The notes: a model not told the origin generated them from the letters alone. A DNA stretch of 64,000 nucleotides from Obelidium mucronatum (GCA_025765595.1 JAIVFH010000071.1:62001-126000), one strand, 5' to 3'; shown: positions 10,272-24,070, counted from the first letter of the stretch. Program-made: numbers and translations.

Positions 10272-13200
10272 ATGACGATGCTGTCAATCTCTGAACTTCT
10301 CTCGAGGACTCTTTCGCCAGGCAAGTAGCCCCTCTTACCTGCTACTGCAATTACCAAGAGAGAACGGTCGTGACGGTCAGCGCAGACTCTAGAGCCCCTG
10401 CTTTCTGGTGTCTTGCAAGGGGAAAAAAAAACAACCCACCACGCAAACCTTTTCCCCCCCATCAGCATAATGTGTTAAAACCCCAAAATACCTTCCGTCG
10501 AACAGATGTTTCTACTCGTGAAGCTGCAGAGCGCAACTTGGAGTCTCTTGCGCGCGAGTCTTTTGTATGCTTGTTGTTTTGAAGTGTCCACTCACTCGAG
10601 TCTTCTCCACAGCCACAATACATGTACATGTTGGGCCAAGAGCTCTCTAGCGAGGCTAGTCCTGTCGATATCAGGCGGTCTGCTGGTTTAGCCATGAAGA
10701 ATGCACTGTCGGCTAAGGTTCCCTTGATTTTTTTTTTTGTTTTGTTGGTTATCCTTCTAATACCTTTTTCAAACAGGATGATGGAATCAGGGCAGAGTTT
10801 ACGATTCGTTGGTTGCAGATGGATTTGCAAGTTCGTGGCCAAATCAAAGAGGGGGTACGTGTGTTTTGTCTCCAAATGCTTGGCTCGTCTCTTTTTTGAC
10901 CCCTCTCATCTCCTTTTTAGCTTCTTGCTACCCTGTCTTCTCCTATTTCCCTCACTGGTTTCGCTGCCGCTCAAGTTATTGCGGCTATCGGAGCCATTGA
11001 ATTGCCACAAAACCAGTGGCCGGATTTGATTGCCATCCTTGTTCACAATGTGAAGGCAGTTGACAACAACACTAAAGAAGCTACTCTTCAAGCGATTGGT
11101 TTCATTTGCGAGACTATTGTGAGTATGATGAGGCTTTTTTTATTTATTTATCTTTTAGCTCATTATTTGTTTATAGGACCCAATCGTGCTTCAAGACGTG
11201 TCAAACTTGATTCTTACTGCTGTCGTTCAAGGAGCTCGTAAGGAAGAATCAAAGTATGTTTTTTTATCGTTGTTGTTGTTGTTGTTGTGAGCGCTTGTGC
11301 TCAAACATTTTTTTTTTTTTCCAGCCAAAAAGTTCGTTTGGCGGCATTGAAGGCGCTTTGGAACTCTCTTGAATTTGTGAAGAAGAACTTTGAACATGAG
11401 GTAACGAAAAAAAAAAAAACTTTGCGCATGTTGCCTAAAAACTGTCTGGATAACAAATTCTCAGGGAGAGCGTAACTACATCATGCAAATCGTTTGTGAA
11501 GGAACTGTCAGTCCTGAGGAAGATGTTCAGGTTGCTGCTTTCGAATGCTTGGTTAAAATTGTTCAGCTGTACTATGAGAAGATGCCCATGTACATGTCTC
11601 AGGCTCTCTATGGTGTACGTGATCTATTTTTATCTTTTCGCCTTGCCGGCTTCATAACCGTTGCTTTTTTGTATACCTCCAGCTTACTATTGATGGAATG
11701 CAAAGCTCGAGTGAGCGTGTTGCCATGCAATCTGTTGAATTCTGGTCCACGCTTTGTGAAGAAGAAGCTGCCATTACACAGAGAAACCAAATCGATGAAT
11801 CCAATGGAGAGCAACCTGAATTTGTGAATTACGATTTTGCACGCCCGATTGGACAAAAGCTTGTATCTGTTCTCTTGTTCTTATTGACGAAGAAGGTTTG
11901 GGTCATATTTTTTTTGCCTGGATCGTCTCTCTTACACCAGCATTTTTTTTTTTTTGCAGGAAGACGATGAGGATGAAGATGAATGGAATATTTCCATGGC
12001 TGCTGCCACATGTTTGTCCCTTCTTGCGACTGTGTTTGAAGATGATATCGTCGGATTGGTTCTTCCTTGGGTTCAAACGCATCTTCAAAGTCCAGACTGG
12101 AAGTTCAGAGAGGGTGCTGTTATGGCCTTTGGTTCTATTCTCGATGGTCCAAAGACGACTACGCTTTCTCCAATTGTTGAACAAGCTCTTCCATTCTTGA
12201 TCAACATGATGAAGGACACAAAAATCCAAGTCAAGGATACTACTGCCTGGACATTGGGTAGAATCTCTGAAATGCTCACTCCTGAAACCATTAAGCCGGA
12301 CCAGCTTCTCGCCCTCGTGTCTGTGGTTGTTGCAGGACTGAACGATCAACCACGTGTCGCTGCAAACTGTGCCTGGTGTATTATTAACCTGGCGGAACAC
12401 ATGTCTGGCGATGAAACCGACGTCAACACTTATCCACTCTCTCCATACTTTGATGGTCTCATCACTAGCTTGTTGACATCAGTAAATGAAAAGTCCAACC
12501 ACGAAGCCAATTTGAAGGCCACTGTTTATGAAGCTATTGCAACTCTTGTCAGCACATGTGCCAAGGACTGTTTTGGAACTGTTGAAAAGCTTGCAAATGA
12601 AATGCTGAATAAGTTGAATGGTACCATTGCAATGCAGGTTAGTTTGATTCTGTATCGTATTTTGGATTGGGGAAGTTTTGCTGATTGTGTTTCTTTCTTT
12701 TTAGCGTGAAATCGTTTCTCAAGATGACCGCACTGCATTGCAAGAACTTCAAGCAAACATTTGCAGTGTTTTGACCGTAAGTTATCCTTTTTAATCTGTG
12801 GCACTACTGATACATCGTGTTTTGTTTGTACGTTCAGAACATTATTCGCAGAATGTCTGGAATGATCAGCCCAATTGCGGACAGCATTATGATGTGTGTT
12901 TTGAACATTTTGGCATCCTCTCACCGTAGCTCTACTGTTCTGGAAGATGCTTTCATTGTCATTAGTGCTTTGAGTAGTGGTTAGTGCTTTTTGAATTTTG
13001 GTTGGTATACTTTGGTTTCTAAGCGTGTGTTTTTTTGTGCAGCTGTTGAAGGAGACTTTGTCCGTTACATGAATGATTTCAACCCGCACCTCCTCCGAGC
13101 TCTTCAAAACCCACAAGATCACCAGCTATCTGCCATCGCTGTTGGATTGATTGGCGATATCTGCCGCTCTTTGAACGAGCAAATTCTTCCATTTTGTCGG

Positions 13201-13955
13201 GAATACATGACATTCCTTGTTGAGAACTTGAAGAGTCCTGTTCTTGACAGATCCGTGAAACCCTCCATTTTGTCCTGTTTTGGAGACATTGCGATTGCAA
13301 TTGCTGGAGAATTTGAGCCATTTATTGAGCCAGTGATGCAGATTATTGATGAAGCCATCAAGATGGTTTTGGCGATGCCTGTTACAGATGTTTGTATTTT
13401 GTTTCTTTGTTGGTTTGAGGGACTCACTCATGGTGTATGGTATAGGACCGAACCTACGATCAAATTGACTATGCCAACCTTCTCCGAGAGGGAATTGTCG
13501 AGGCGTATGTTGGTATCACTCAAGGACTGGCTGCTGGACAAAAAGGTGTGGGCATTTGAGTTTGGTTTTTTTTTTGTTGGCTTTTCCTAACTCGGGCGTT
13601 TTGCTGTTTTCCAGCTCACTTCCTGGGCAACTATGTTGAGAGAATGTTCCGGTTTATGGAAACTATTCAGAACGATGTTGAACACTCTGAAACTGTGGCC
13701 ACCACTATGGCTGGTTTGATTGGGTGGGTTGGATTTATTCTTTTTTTTTTTGTTGGTGGTGGTGGTGTGTACTAAAACTGTTTTTTCAGTGATCTTGCGG
13801 ATGCATTCCCAGAAGGCCATCTGGCTCGTCTCTACTCCATGACCTTTATTGAGAAATTGTTGAAGGAGCTGAAACGATCGCACTACAACCAAAAGGCTCA
13901 AGAGCTTTCCAGATGGGCTCGTAGCCGTGTCAAGAGGCAGTTGATACAGATTTGA
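10272..13955 (+). CDS. KPNB1: Importin subunit beta (karyopherin beta-1)
   Basis: HEAT-repeat nuclear import receptor that binds importin alpha, Ran-GTP and nucleoporins. Exons: 10272-10320, 10506-10564, 10613-10717, 10777-10854, 10921-11118, 11177-11253, 11325-11400, 11465-11614, 11683-11895, 11960-12637, 12705-12776, 12838-12979, 13043-13389, 13446-13545, 13615-13723, 13790-13955; 872 residues (human 876). Family landmarks in order: LSPDVSTREAAERNLE, the acidic loop EDDEDEDEWN (Ran/cargo loop, usually DDDDDWN), ACE-like AAATCLSLLA, DTTAWTLGR, VGLIGDICR, DRSVKPSILSCFGDIAIAI and the basic C-terminal helix. Exon 1 is required to supply the start and the Asp codon; its intron begins GCAAGT, a GC-AG intron. 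The remaining borders are GT-AG and all phases agree. Confidence 0.96.
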
Positions 13956-14372
13956 GAGATCTGTTTGGCTTTATTGTTTTTTCCCCACCTCCTCTCCCTG
14001 TTTGCTCTCTCTCTCTCCTTCTACCTCTCCGCTACATCCTTTTTTATTATTTGTAGGTCTCCTCCCTATCATTGTGTTTAAAGTTTTGATTGTTTAGTAT
14101 ATCCCACCCTCTGCACTATTTTTTTTTTGTTCCTCTCTGCTCACTAAAACCATCTTGATTGAAATCCTTGACTTGTGTGTGTGTGTCCTACAAATGCCCC
14201 CATTCCTCCCTCCCTATATTTCTGCTTTATTCCTCCGCCCTATCCCGCCCTTGTTTTTGGTAAACATAAAAAGTTTGGCTTATGATATTATTATTTATCT
14301 GTTTGTTTCCTTTATTGTACAAGTGTTCATTTTTTGGTTGGTTGTTGCAATTACAAAAAGTCAAAAAAAAAA
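13956..14372. other. Intergenic, pyrimidine-rich
   Basis: About 420 bp between importin beta and QCR9. CT-rich (CTCTCTCTCTC around 14008) with T runs; probably the importin 3' UTR plus the QCR9 promoter. No gene seen. Confidence 0.6.
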
Positions 14373-14795
14373 ATGGCCAACGTCCTTCGTAAGTGACGAC
14401 ACTTGAAGCACAATCCAGCACGGCTCTAACCGCTCCATCAATCCCTCCCTAATAACCTGCGCTCCACTCGAACCGTCAATCGAAAACAATCATCAATCAT
14501 TCGTCAAATCGCTACATCATCATCATCAAAAATCATCATCAAAAAAACTTCATCTAGCCGTTTTCCGCCGCAGCTCCAACTTTATCCTCGGAATCTTTGC
14601 TGGAGCCTTTGCCTTCGAAATCGCTCTCCAGGAAGGATCTCAACTTCTTTGGGACAACTGGAACAAGGGTGTATGTTGTTGCATTTTTATTTGCTGTCTT
14701 TCGCTTTTTTTCAATGATGTGACTCACTCACTCATTATCTCACACTGCTCAAACAGCGCCAATGGAAAGACATTCGTTCCAAGTACATCCAGTAA
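14373..14795 (+). CDS. QCR9: Cytochrome bc1 complex subunit 9 (UQCR10/QCR9)
   Basis: Small single-helix subunit of respiratory complex III that holds the Rieske protein region. Exons 14373-14388, 14558-14670, 14757-14795; 55 residues, the usual size of the family. After a short N-terminus comes VFRRSSNFILGIFAGAFAFE, matching the family pattern FRR(T/S)S-x-F-hydrophobic helix-FE. It ends with WDNWNKG-RQWKDI-SKY, like the family's INxGKLWKHIKxKY. The first coding exon is only 16 nt, so simple ORF searching misses the gene. Phase is kept at both introns and all borders are GT-AG. The ATG is preceded by an A-rich leader. Confidence 0.9.
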
Positions 14796-15093
14796 AATTG
14801 GGGAAGGAAAAAAATGCAAACCAACATCAAACAGAATATAAGCAGTATTTTTTTTTTTTCGGAAATAAGAAATACAGTTTTCTTCTCCTTTCAAACCGCC
14901 AATTATTTCCATCAAAACGACTATTTCATCGCATCATCTTTTTTTTTAATTTTAAATTCTCGATCATCTTCTATCACACACTACTGCTTACAAAAAAAAA
15001 AACAAAAAAAAAGAAAACAAAAGAACTAAAAAACAATCTCCAATCTTTTTTAAAAAAAAAAAAACTCGACACACACACGGCACACACACACGA

Positions 15094-18000
15094 CTAAATA
15101 TCGGATGGAGCTGCAGCATGTTTCCCAATAGGTCTCTTGGGCTGCTGCTGTACTCTCATCGCTGGAGGTGTAACTCCACGTTGTTGTTGATGGACCCCAT
15201 TGCTGTACGACGCTGACGCAGAACCTGGTCTGGTCGACGGCTGAGGTCTTGGAGCCATGTTACTCATCACATTTTGTGGTGGAACTGGCATTGGTGATGA
15301 AAATGACTGGTTTGATCGCTGAGGAGCAAACTGCTGCTGCTGCTGCTGCTGCTGTTGTTGTTGTGGTTGTTGTTGTTGAATACCACCGAACTGCTGTTGC
15401 TGTTGCGGTTGGAACGGCTTTGGTTGATTATAGTTCTGCTGTGCATTGCCAAAGTTGCCAGCTTGCGGCGTGGGTACAGAGTATCGATTTCGCTGCTGGT
15501 CAAGAATCGGCTGAACATTTGTAGGTGATATTTGCTCAGATGGAGAGCCAGCGTTGTCGACTGATGGATCCTGAAAAACACATACAAGAGTCAGCACCAA
15601 ACTGAGCGAAAAAAAAATATAGAAACTAACCGCATCAGCCACGCCAAGTTCTCCTTCATTCATAATTTGAGCGCCAGCAGACGGTAAAAAGCTCTTGAAT
15701 GAAGCCGATGTTGCGGCAGAAGTCTTGCCGTTGGGATTCATAACATCGACATACTTATTTCTAGCCCCGCGTTTTCTGTTACCTCCCAAAGCAGCACCAT
15801 ATTGTCCTGCAGCACTGTCAGATGTGGGTGGGTTGTTACCCATACCACTTGCTGGACGTGGAGCTGGATCGGCTAAAACACAATGTTAAAAAAAAAACTT
15901 GCAGAAATTCCAGCTCTTACATGGAGTGGGAGTAGATAACCTAGAGGCGGGTGCACTTTGAGTAGAAGCCATTGGTGGAGGTGCCACAACTGTAGTAGCC
16001 GCAACAGCCTCTTTGGTCCCTCCATGTACCCATTTCTTTTGTACCGGGTCAAACACTAGTTTAAGACCAGAATCCAGATTTGCCTTGTACACTGTCTTTT
16101 CGGACTTTTCTTTTTCATCGGTGGTTGATTTTCTGGAGAAGAGCGAAGACAAGGAAGGGATCCAAGACGCCGACTTTCTACGTTCTTCTTTTGGAACAGA
16201 TGTTTCAGATTGATCCGACCCGGTATTGTTGTTGTTACTGTTGGCGTTGTTATTGTTGCTGGAGCCATCTTGCTGGGCATTGGCAACAGACTGTGGTTCG
16301 GCCACGACACGGTTCGTCAGTGGCTTGTTTCCAAAGCCAAGATCGTCATCAACTGCATCCCAAGAGCTCTTGGCAGCCTCTGCCGTTGGTGGATGAGAAA
16401 AGGATGCTGCTGTTGGTGGTTGAGAGAATGATGATCCAGTGAAACGAGATGCGGCTGCCGAGGGTGGTGCGGGCTTATGAATTTCTGCGATTGGGGGAGC
16501 AGATTTGGTGACAGCAGATGGAGGAGGAATGGCTTTGTACGATGCTGCAGACGGCGGTGGAACAGCTGCTTTAGGCGGAGGTACAGACTGTACGCTCTTT
16601 GGTGGGGGTGGAATGCTTGCGGGAGGAGGTGGAGGAGGCAGTGCTGAGGCTGCAGCAGGGGGCGGAGGAAGAGATACTGGCGATACTTCTTCTTGAGCTT
16701 GATGACCATATCCGTTCGAAGAAGAAGAGTTCACCAAACTATCTTCTGTGGAAAAGCCTTGTCCATCACCATAGCCACCATATTCACCAGACGCTGTGGC
16801 ATCATATTGACCTTGTTCTCCAGAATACTGTTCCGCACCATACTCATTACTTGAATATTGGTTTCCATTGTAGTCCTCAGCATATTGAGCACCATCACCA
16901 TACTGAGTCCCCGAATATCCGTTTTCTCCATACGAAGCCGCTCCATACTGGCCATCTGCATAGGAGCCAGCGTTTCCATACTGAGCATCTCCATACTGAC
17001 CGTCATTTTCATACTGACCACCATTTTCGTATTGGTTTCCATCATCATATTGACCACCAGCTCCGTACTGGTTTCCATTTTCATACTGGTTTCCATTCTC
17101 GTACTGGTTTCCATTCCCATATTGGTCTTGGTACTGCAAATCTTGAACCCCATCATTCAGTGCCGTCGTTGCAGTTGAATCTTGCACTGGTTGAACACCA
17201 TTCTCGTCATAGTATCCACCTTCTTGGTACCCATAAGAAGAATCCCCATAGTTGGCATCATATCCATTACTGACTTCATTTCCATAGCCTTGGTATGCTG
17301 TTGCAACTCCCCCACCATATCCCTCACTGTATCCGCCTTGGTCATAACCACCATTATCATAGCCCTGTGTGGAATCCATACCCGTTTTCACGTATCCCGC
17401 TTGTGACCCACCAGCACCAGCAGTCGACAATGGTCGAATCATATCCGGCGGTAAGAAAAACGACGGCCGTTCCGCCGACGGATCCTTGCCAGCAGCAGCA
17501 GGAGGAGGCGCTTGCCCCGTGATATCCTCTCCCGCAGCAGTACTCAAAATGCTATTCGCCAAATTCATCAACGAGAAGGAAGATAGCTTCTTTTTGAGTT
17601 CCATTTTTCCGGCAGCCGTTGTGGGTGGTTTCACCATTGCCAAATGTTCAGTCAGGTCTCGTAAGGAATCAACAAAGACTTTGTGGAAGTAGGGACTGGG
17701 GCGTCCATAGTTCTTGGCAACTTGCTCGATTGACTCGCAGTATGATATGGCCTCGTTCGTGAGCCCGATTTCAGCCAAATGGTGGGCGTAAATCAATTTG
17801 TGTGCCTGCAAGTGGGGTAAGCCCCCTGCAAGACCAACGTTATTGATCAGGGACTGAGCAAACTCATAAATCTCAGTCAAATGCAATGCATCAAAGTCTT
17901 TAAGGTACTGGGACGCTTGGAACGCATGATTCGCACCAAGTAAAACCGCCTTGACATTCATGGCGTCAATTCCCACAATCGGAGAATGTGCCGGAGACAG

Positions 18001-18606
18001 CAAATAACTACCCAAGGAAAAACAAAAATAAGCACACAAGAAAAAAACCCCCCCAAAAAAATTATTTTTACCAAATCTGAGACGGGATCACCATATTATA
18101 ACTAAGCAACAAGTCACCAAGCGCAGAAATAGCAATATCATCACCAGGCGTCTTGTTTGAAAGAATCAAACCCAGAGTTTCGTGCCACCGCAACAAGGCA
18201 TTATCAATCACATTTTGGTCCGACGTGTTACCAAGGAACTCTGCAATTGCTCCTTTACCGCCATACCCAAATAGTGAATACAACACGCGTAAGCCGGGAC
18301 GATCCACTCCTCCTCCAGCGGCCGCAGCAGCAGCCGGAGCGCTATTGGCACTGAATTCTTGACGTGCAAATGAGGAAATAACTTCCTTGTACGTATCCTT
18401 GTCGATTTGGGCAGAAATGATGAGCGCATGAGTCCATAAACCACCTTCGACTGCAATCTTGCAAGCATTTGCCTTGTCCCCCTTCAACAAAAGAGCATAA
18501 ATCTCGTCCATCTTGGTTCCTTGAGGATTCACAGGATAGTACCCTAGAAGCAAGTTTCGAACAGCAAGAACCGAGTCTGGTTTACCACTATAAAAAACAT
18601 ATTTTA

Positions 18607-18658
<52 letters not shown>

Positions 18659-21600
18659 AGGAAAAAAATTTTTCACACAAAAAAAAATCAACACGTAAAT
18701 CCCCCTCCCAAAAAAAAAAGGGCTCACCTCACAACCCCATCCGCATCCAACACCACCTTGACAAGTTTCCTTAAAATCAAATAATCAGCTCCAACCTTAC
18801 CAGCCGAAAACAAGGCATCCGCCTTCTCAATCTCTTGATCCACCAGCTTTCCAACATCCTTCTTTTTGAGACGATTCCTTGCTCCCAAAATAGGTGTATA
18901 AGGCGTTGTAAAGTTGATGCTGTCGCCCGCGGCGGCGGTACCAGCAGTAGCAGCAGCGGAAACAATTCTATGCAACGGAACTACATTCACTTTCCCGGGA
19001 CACGATTTCTCAACCATATACGAGACACCGGTTTGTGGATTCACTTGGGCGCGTTGCATTCGTTGTGGTCCTGTGATTACAACTCGTCCTGCAAAGGAGA
19101 AGGTGGCAATGGCGTGGCCGCGGTGTCTGCCTAATGGATCAATGAATCGGAATTGTTCTGTTGGTTGATGATGGTGTTGTTGCTGTTGCTGATGTTGAGG
19201 TTGTTGCTGGTATGGTGCTGGTGGTAACGGCACATCCGCTGGTTGGTATTGTTGCTCATATGGTGCTGCTGCTCCAGAAGCTGCGACAGCTGCCGGTACA
19301 TGCACGGTCCCTTGATTCGACGTTCTGGGACGCGTCGCTCGATTCTGTCCACGCATAGCAGGCGGTTTGGCAGACACTCCCGCGAATTGAGAACTACCAG
19401 TTGCTGCAAGTGGTGGAGGAGCCATCATGGTTGAAGCCATCGGGGGAGTCGATCCCACAGCAAAAGATTGCCGCACAGGTGACCCTTGAGTCGCTGCTGC
19501 CACCGACGGCTGTGGAACTTCTGGTTGTTGTTGTTGTTGCTGTTTGACAACGCGCGTTCCACACTTGTTGCAAAACAGACTGTCAATCTCAAGACGATGG
19601 GCACAACTAACGCAAGAAATATGTTGCAGTGATGAAACAACAGGCTCTGGCGCTTGAGTTGCTTCAGGAACCTCTGCAGCAAACGTGTTGTAACTAAAAC
19701 AGCAATAGGAACACATTAAAATCTCAAAAAAGAATTAAGAAAAAAAAAAAGGATTTTTTTTTTTACCTTGAAGCCTCCACATGGTGTTGCTCGCTCGTGT
19801 TCACAGCATATCCAGCAGCAGCGCCACCATCGTCCACCCCAAACTGTTGAGGAAGTTGGTCCGCCTCATTATACTCTGCATATCCTTGAGTATCTTGCTC
19901 AAGATACTGCGCCGTCGTCTCGGTTCCATAGCCGTAATCACCCCCTTCCTGCTGCTGCTGCTGCTGCTGAGAGTAATAACCACCACCTTCTTGCTCTTGG
20001 CTGTACCCTTGTCCATCATACCCACCTTCATACTGCTGCTGCTGCTGCTGTTGTTGTTGAGAGAATTCTTGCTGTTGCGATTGCTGCTGCTGTTGCTGTT
20101 GGTCGTAATATTGATCATACCCTACTATAGAACCAGGTTGCTGATACTGGTTGTTCAAATCACTTGTTTCATACGTGTACGTAGAGTCACTTGTCCCATA
20201 CGCATACGTAGCGTTATATGGTTGCTCTCCCATCAGGCCGTTGCTGCTGCTGGGCACTCCTTCGGCAATCACGGTTGTTGCGGCTTCAGTTTGTGATGTG
20301 GAATAATTCTGGAACGATGCCGCTTGTGGTGGGATAAAGGGGGACGCTTTTGGTGGTGGAGGCGGTACTGCTTTTGCCGTTGATGATGATGCTGCTGCTG
20401 CAGGAGGTGGCGGAGGATAGGAAACGGTTGTAGGTGGGGGCGGTGCAAAACGTGATTCTGAAGGCATTGGAGAATATGATGCCGCTGCTGTCGGCGGCGG
20501 CGGTGCAGGAGCAGTAGTAGTTGCAGGTGCTGTTATTGAAGACGTGGGAGGAGCAAAGCGTGAACTTGAAGCCTTGGGAGAATATGAAGCAGCAACTGGT
20601 GGAGGGGCGAATGAGGATGCTGTCGGGGGTGGAGGAGCAAATGAAGCTGCGGGTGGTGGTGGAGCGAATGATGATGTGGGTGGTGGAGGCGCAAAGGACG
20701 CTGCCACCGGAGGAGGTGGGGCAAATGATGCTGCCGTCGGAGGTGGAGGCGCAAACTGCGGTTTTGCCTGCTCATTTGCAAAAGAAGCAGCCGTCGGGGG
20801 AGGAGCAAATGCCGCAACTGCAGGAGGCGGAGGAGGAACAGCTGCTGCAGCTGTTGACTCAAGTTGAGATTGATACTGCCCATACTCTCCCAACGCAGGT
20901 GTTTCATACTGATTAGAGTAATCACCGTACCCTTGCTGTTGCTCCTGATAGCCATAACCCTGGTATTGTAGATCCTGTTGTTGCTGTTGCTGATAGTAAC
21001 CATCATCTAATAACAAAAAAAAAAGGTTAGAACACCACAAAACAAATAAAACAACACAAGATAATAAAAAAAGATACGTACTATTTTCCGCATACATTCC
21101 TTCACTGTTATACTGTTGCTGTTGCTGGTCTATTTGCCCTTGCTGTACTGAATCATACCCACCATATTCACCAAACGGATTCGACGACGCATTCTGTGAA
21201 TAGTCTTCATATTGCTGCTGTTCCTGCTGCTGGTGCTGTGAATAGGAATCAAATTGTGGTACACCAGAAGCAGCCGCCGCCGCCGCCGCCGAAGAATCAG
21301 GAAATGAATCAAATGGATTTCCATCATTTGAAGTTTCGGTATAAAACGGATTCTGAGCCCCACCGCCGTTGCTATCGTCCATCACCACCTCCCCACTTGC
21401 AACCGCAGTATCAAATGGGTTTACATTGGAATTTTCCGTGAAATCAAAGGGATTTTCTTCCACGGCGGTAGCGGTGGTTGCAGCAACAACAGGCTCCTCT
21501 TGAATAACCTTCTCATCCTGTTGCGCATCAGCAGCAGCAGTATGTCCAGAAGAGTACACTGTTTGAGAGTCGGATACTTCCACAGTCTCTCCTTGGAAAC

Positions 21601-23944
21601 CATACTCCTGAGTTGGTGGTAATGATCCAGACGCAGCTTGGGGCGGAGGAGGACGTTGTGAAGGCACGTGTTGGTCGTATCCAATGGAATCAAATGGAGA
21701 AGCGTTGTTTGTTTCATAACCACCAGTGTTACTGAAATCAAATTCGGGTTGCGATGTTCCTGGAGTCTCAAATGGATTCGTCTGTTGCTGTTGCTCTTGT
21801 TGTTGTTGTTGTTGTTGTTGTGTGTCAAGTTCCATGGGTTGTTGAGGATACTGCGTCTCCGAATGCTGTTCAAACTGACGGTGCTCATGAGACTCGGAAT
21901 ATTGTGGGTATTGATTAAATTCTACCTGAAATCCAGGGGCATCAAATGGGTTTTCTTGGGCACTCGTTGTCGTTGTTGTTGTTGAAAACGGGTCGGATTC
22001 CGCAAAGAGGTTTGATGATGTGTCGCCGTTTTGCTGGTGCTGCTCTTGCTGAGAGTACTGCTCAATATTTGGATATTGCTCTTGCTCAGACTGATTTTCA
22101 GAATAATCCTTATTTTGAGTTGGTTGTTGGAAATAATCACCGTATTGCTGTTGCACAAGTGATTGAGGGAATTCAGAGTATTCAGTCTGGTGTTGAGTGT
22201 ATTGTTGTTCCTGCTGTTGGGCGTATTGTTGTTCCTGAGCTTGTGTAGCGTAGCCTTGGTCTTGGATGAAATTTTGTTGGTCGTGGTCGGCCTGGGGATA
22301 GCCGGAACCATTCACATTATCTTGATAATAGTAGTCTTGCTGCTGTTGTTGTTGATGTTGTTGGTCTTTAGCTGTCTGAGGGTAGTCGGATTGGGTGTAC
22401 TGTTGTGGTGGATGAGAAAATTCCTGATCTTGTGCAAAACTTTGATGGTCGCCATTCTGAGAGTACTGTTGCTCGCCATTCTGAGTATAATCCGAATAAT
22501 CCATATTCTGTTCTTGTTCAGTATATTGTTGGAACTGATTTTCATTGGAAATCCCATCATCATTTCCTGTCCCATCATGATTTCTTCCAGTTTTTCCTGG
22601 CAACGAATTTGAATTTGATTCAGAGAAATTGAACGGGTCCGCGATATTATTATTTGATGTTGGCACTTGTTGCTCCATTGAACCAAAAACCAAGTCGTCC
22701 AACTCATCCGTCGCAAAACCGTCTGAAGGGGTATGGTTCGCGACAAGCGTGGAAGTATTATTACTTTTACTAGTACCCAATAGCCTTGACTCTGTGACTT
22801 GTGGGGCAGTATCCACATCTTCAAATTCATTGAAAGAATGTGACAGGATAGGCAGTGTTGTGGGAGCAGCAGAAAATAATAGAGGGGAAGCAATCTTTTT
22901 AGATTGTGGCGCTTGTACTGGGGGAGGAACCGTTGCTGTGGAAGAAGAAGTTATGGCCGAGTGACTAGTCACGGCAAAATCAAGATCCTCGTCATCTGGA
23001 AAGCCAGAAAAATCAGCATTGCTTTGCGGGAAGCTGAATGGGTTAACAGAGCGCGGTGATAATACAGGCTTCAAAGGTTGGGTGTTTTCAGGCAGCGTTT
23101 CCTCGTCAAAGTGTGGAGGAACAATGGCCGGGGATGACGACGGCCAAGCAGCTATTGCAAGACGTATGTTTTTTATTTTTATTTTAGATATTGTTAGTTT
23201 CACTATTTGTTTTGCATTGATTGAGAGTTTGTTTAACGTACCTTGACTGGGACTCAAAGTGGGACTGGGCCGCTTGGCGTGGTCAACCTGATGCTGCAGG
23301 CTAATCTGCGTCTGGTTGAGAGCAACGGGCACAGCGGCAATTTTGGGCGACGGCGGCTTCGGCGCCAGTTTCGGCGACGGCGACGGCGATCGATTTGTAT
23401 TTTGCTTTTGATTTGCAATTTGAATTGGCACGGGGGCAACGACGGACTGTTGCTGTTGAAGACGATCAAGTTGTTGTTCGCGTTGACGCGGCAAGATTGG
23501 CGGATTTGCAGCGAGGCCAAACTCGGTAAAGAAGGCGTCCGCGTTTGCGGCGGCGCTGCCCGACGGCGGCTTGGCTGCAGCAGCCGAGACGGGCGTCGTT
23601 GCGCGCGTGGCCGACGCCGACGCCGACGCCGCCGCCGACGCAGGCGCAGCAAACAGCTCGCGCGCGCGGTCGACGGCGCTGCTTGCGTGGGCGGCGCGTG
23701 CAGCCCGGGCGGCGCGCGCTGCGGCAAACGGGTTCTGCGAGCCGGCGGCGGCCGCGGCGGACGGCGGGCGCGCCGGCGTTGCTGTCGCCGTGGAAGTCGG
23801 CGCTGTCGAAGACGGCGACGAAGCAGTCAAGAACGTGGGCCGCTGCGGCGCCCGCGCGGGCTGCGACGCCGAAGCCGCTGTCGCTGGCGACGCGCGCTTG
23901 GCCGGCGGTCCGAGCAGACTGGCAAAAAAGTCTGCGTCGCTCAT
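15094..23944 (-). CDS. SEC16: SEC16, COPII vesicle coat scaffold of ER exit sites
   Basis: Peripheral ER protein organising COPII assembly with Sec23/24 and Sec13/31. Exons in transcript order: 23944-23242, 23151-21082, 21006-19767, 19693-18728, 18587-18072, 18007-15921, 15872-15631, 15570-15094; 2,766 residues. Residues 1 to about 1,335 are Ala/Pro then Gln/Tyr/Asn-rich, with repeated NPFD-type motifs and PPP-AASF repeats. A CxxC-x10-CxxC zinc ribbon follows (Cys 1365, 1368, 1379, 1382). The Sec16 central region (ATFSFAGRVVITGPQ) precedes the helical ACE1/Sec13-binding domain (LLKGDKANACKIAVEGGLW; SQICYLL joined across intron 5). The C-terminus is Gly/Tyr/Gln-rich with a late conserved LVFDPVQKKWV. 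Three introns keep the frame open, so one 1,393-codon ORF wrongly reads through two of them. Confidence 0.92.
18610..18657 (-). repeat. Homopolymer run in SEC16 intron 4
   Basis: 48 consecutive A on the + strand, i.e. T48 on the transcribed sense strand, inside the intron 18588-18727. Confidence 0.95.
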
Positions 23945-24070
23945 TGATTTACGGTGAATTTATTTTTAATTTGTCTTTAATTTATTATTATTATTATTAT
24001 TTTACTCAATTTTGCACTGATTTACATCCCAGCACAGAAGAGACCAACAAACAAACAAACAAACTGCAAC
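23945..24070. promoter_or_regulatory. Divergent promoter, SEC16 / PRP31
   Basis: Only 126 bp separate the start codons of two divergent genes. It includes (TTA)n-like sequence and a CAAA repeat next to the PRP31 start. No known element identified. Confidence 0.5.

Noticed and set aside
16505..17406. Long + strand ORFs opposite SEC16 (His/Ile/Gly-rich)
   Set aside because: Shadow frames of the Tyr/Gly/Gln-rich SEC16 repeats; composition mirrors the antisense codons.
19763..23944. One uninterrupted 1,393-codon exon
   Set aside because: It reads through two introns (23152-23241 and 21007-21081) that happen to be open. Splice borders and the odd hydrophobic translation (FLLSCVVLFVLW) show they are introns.
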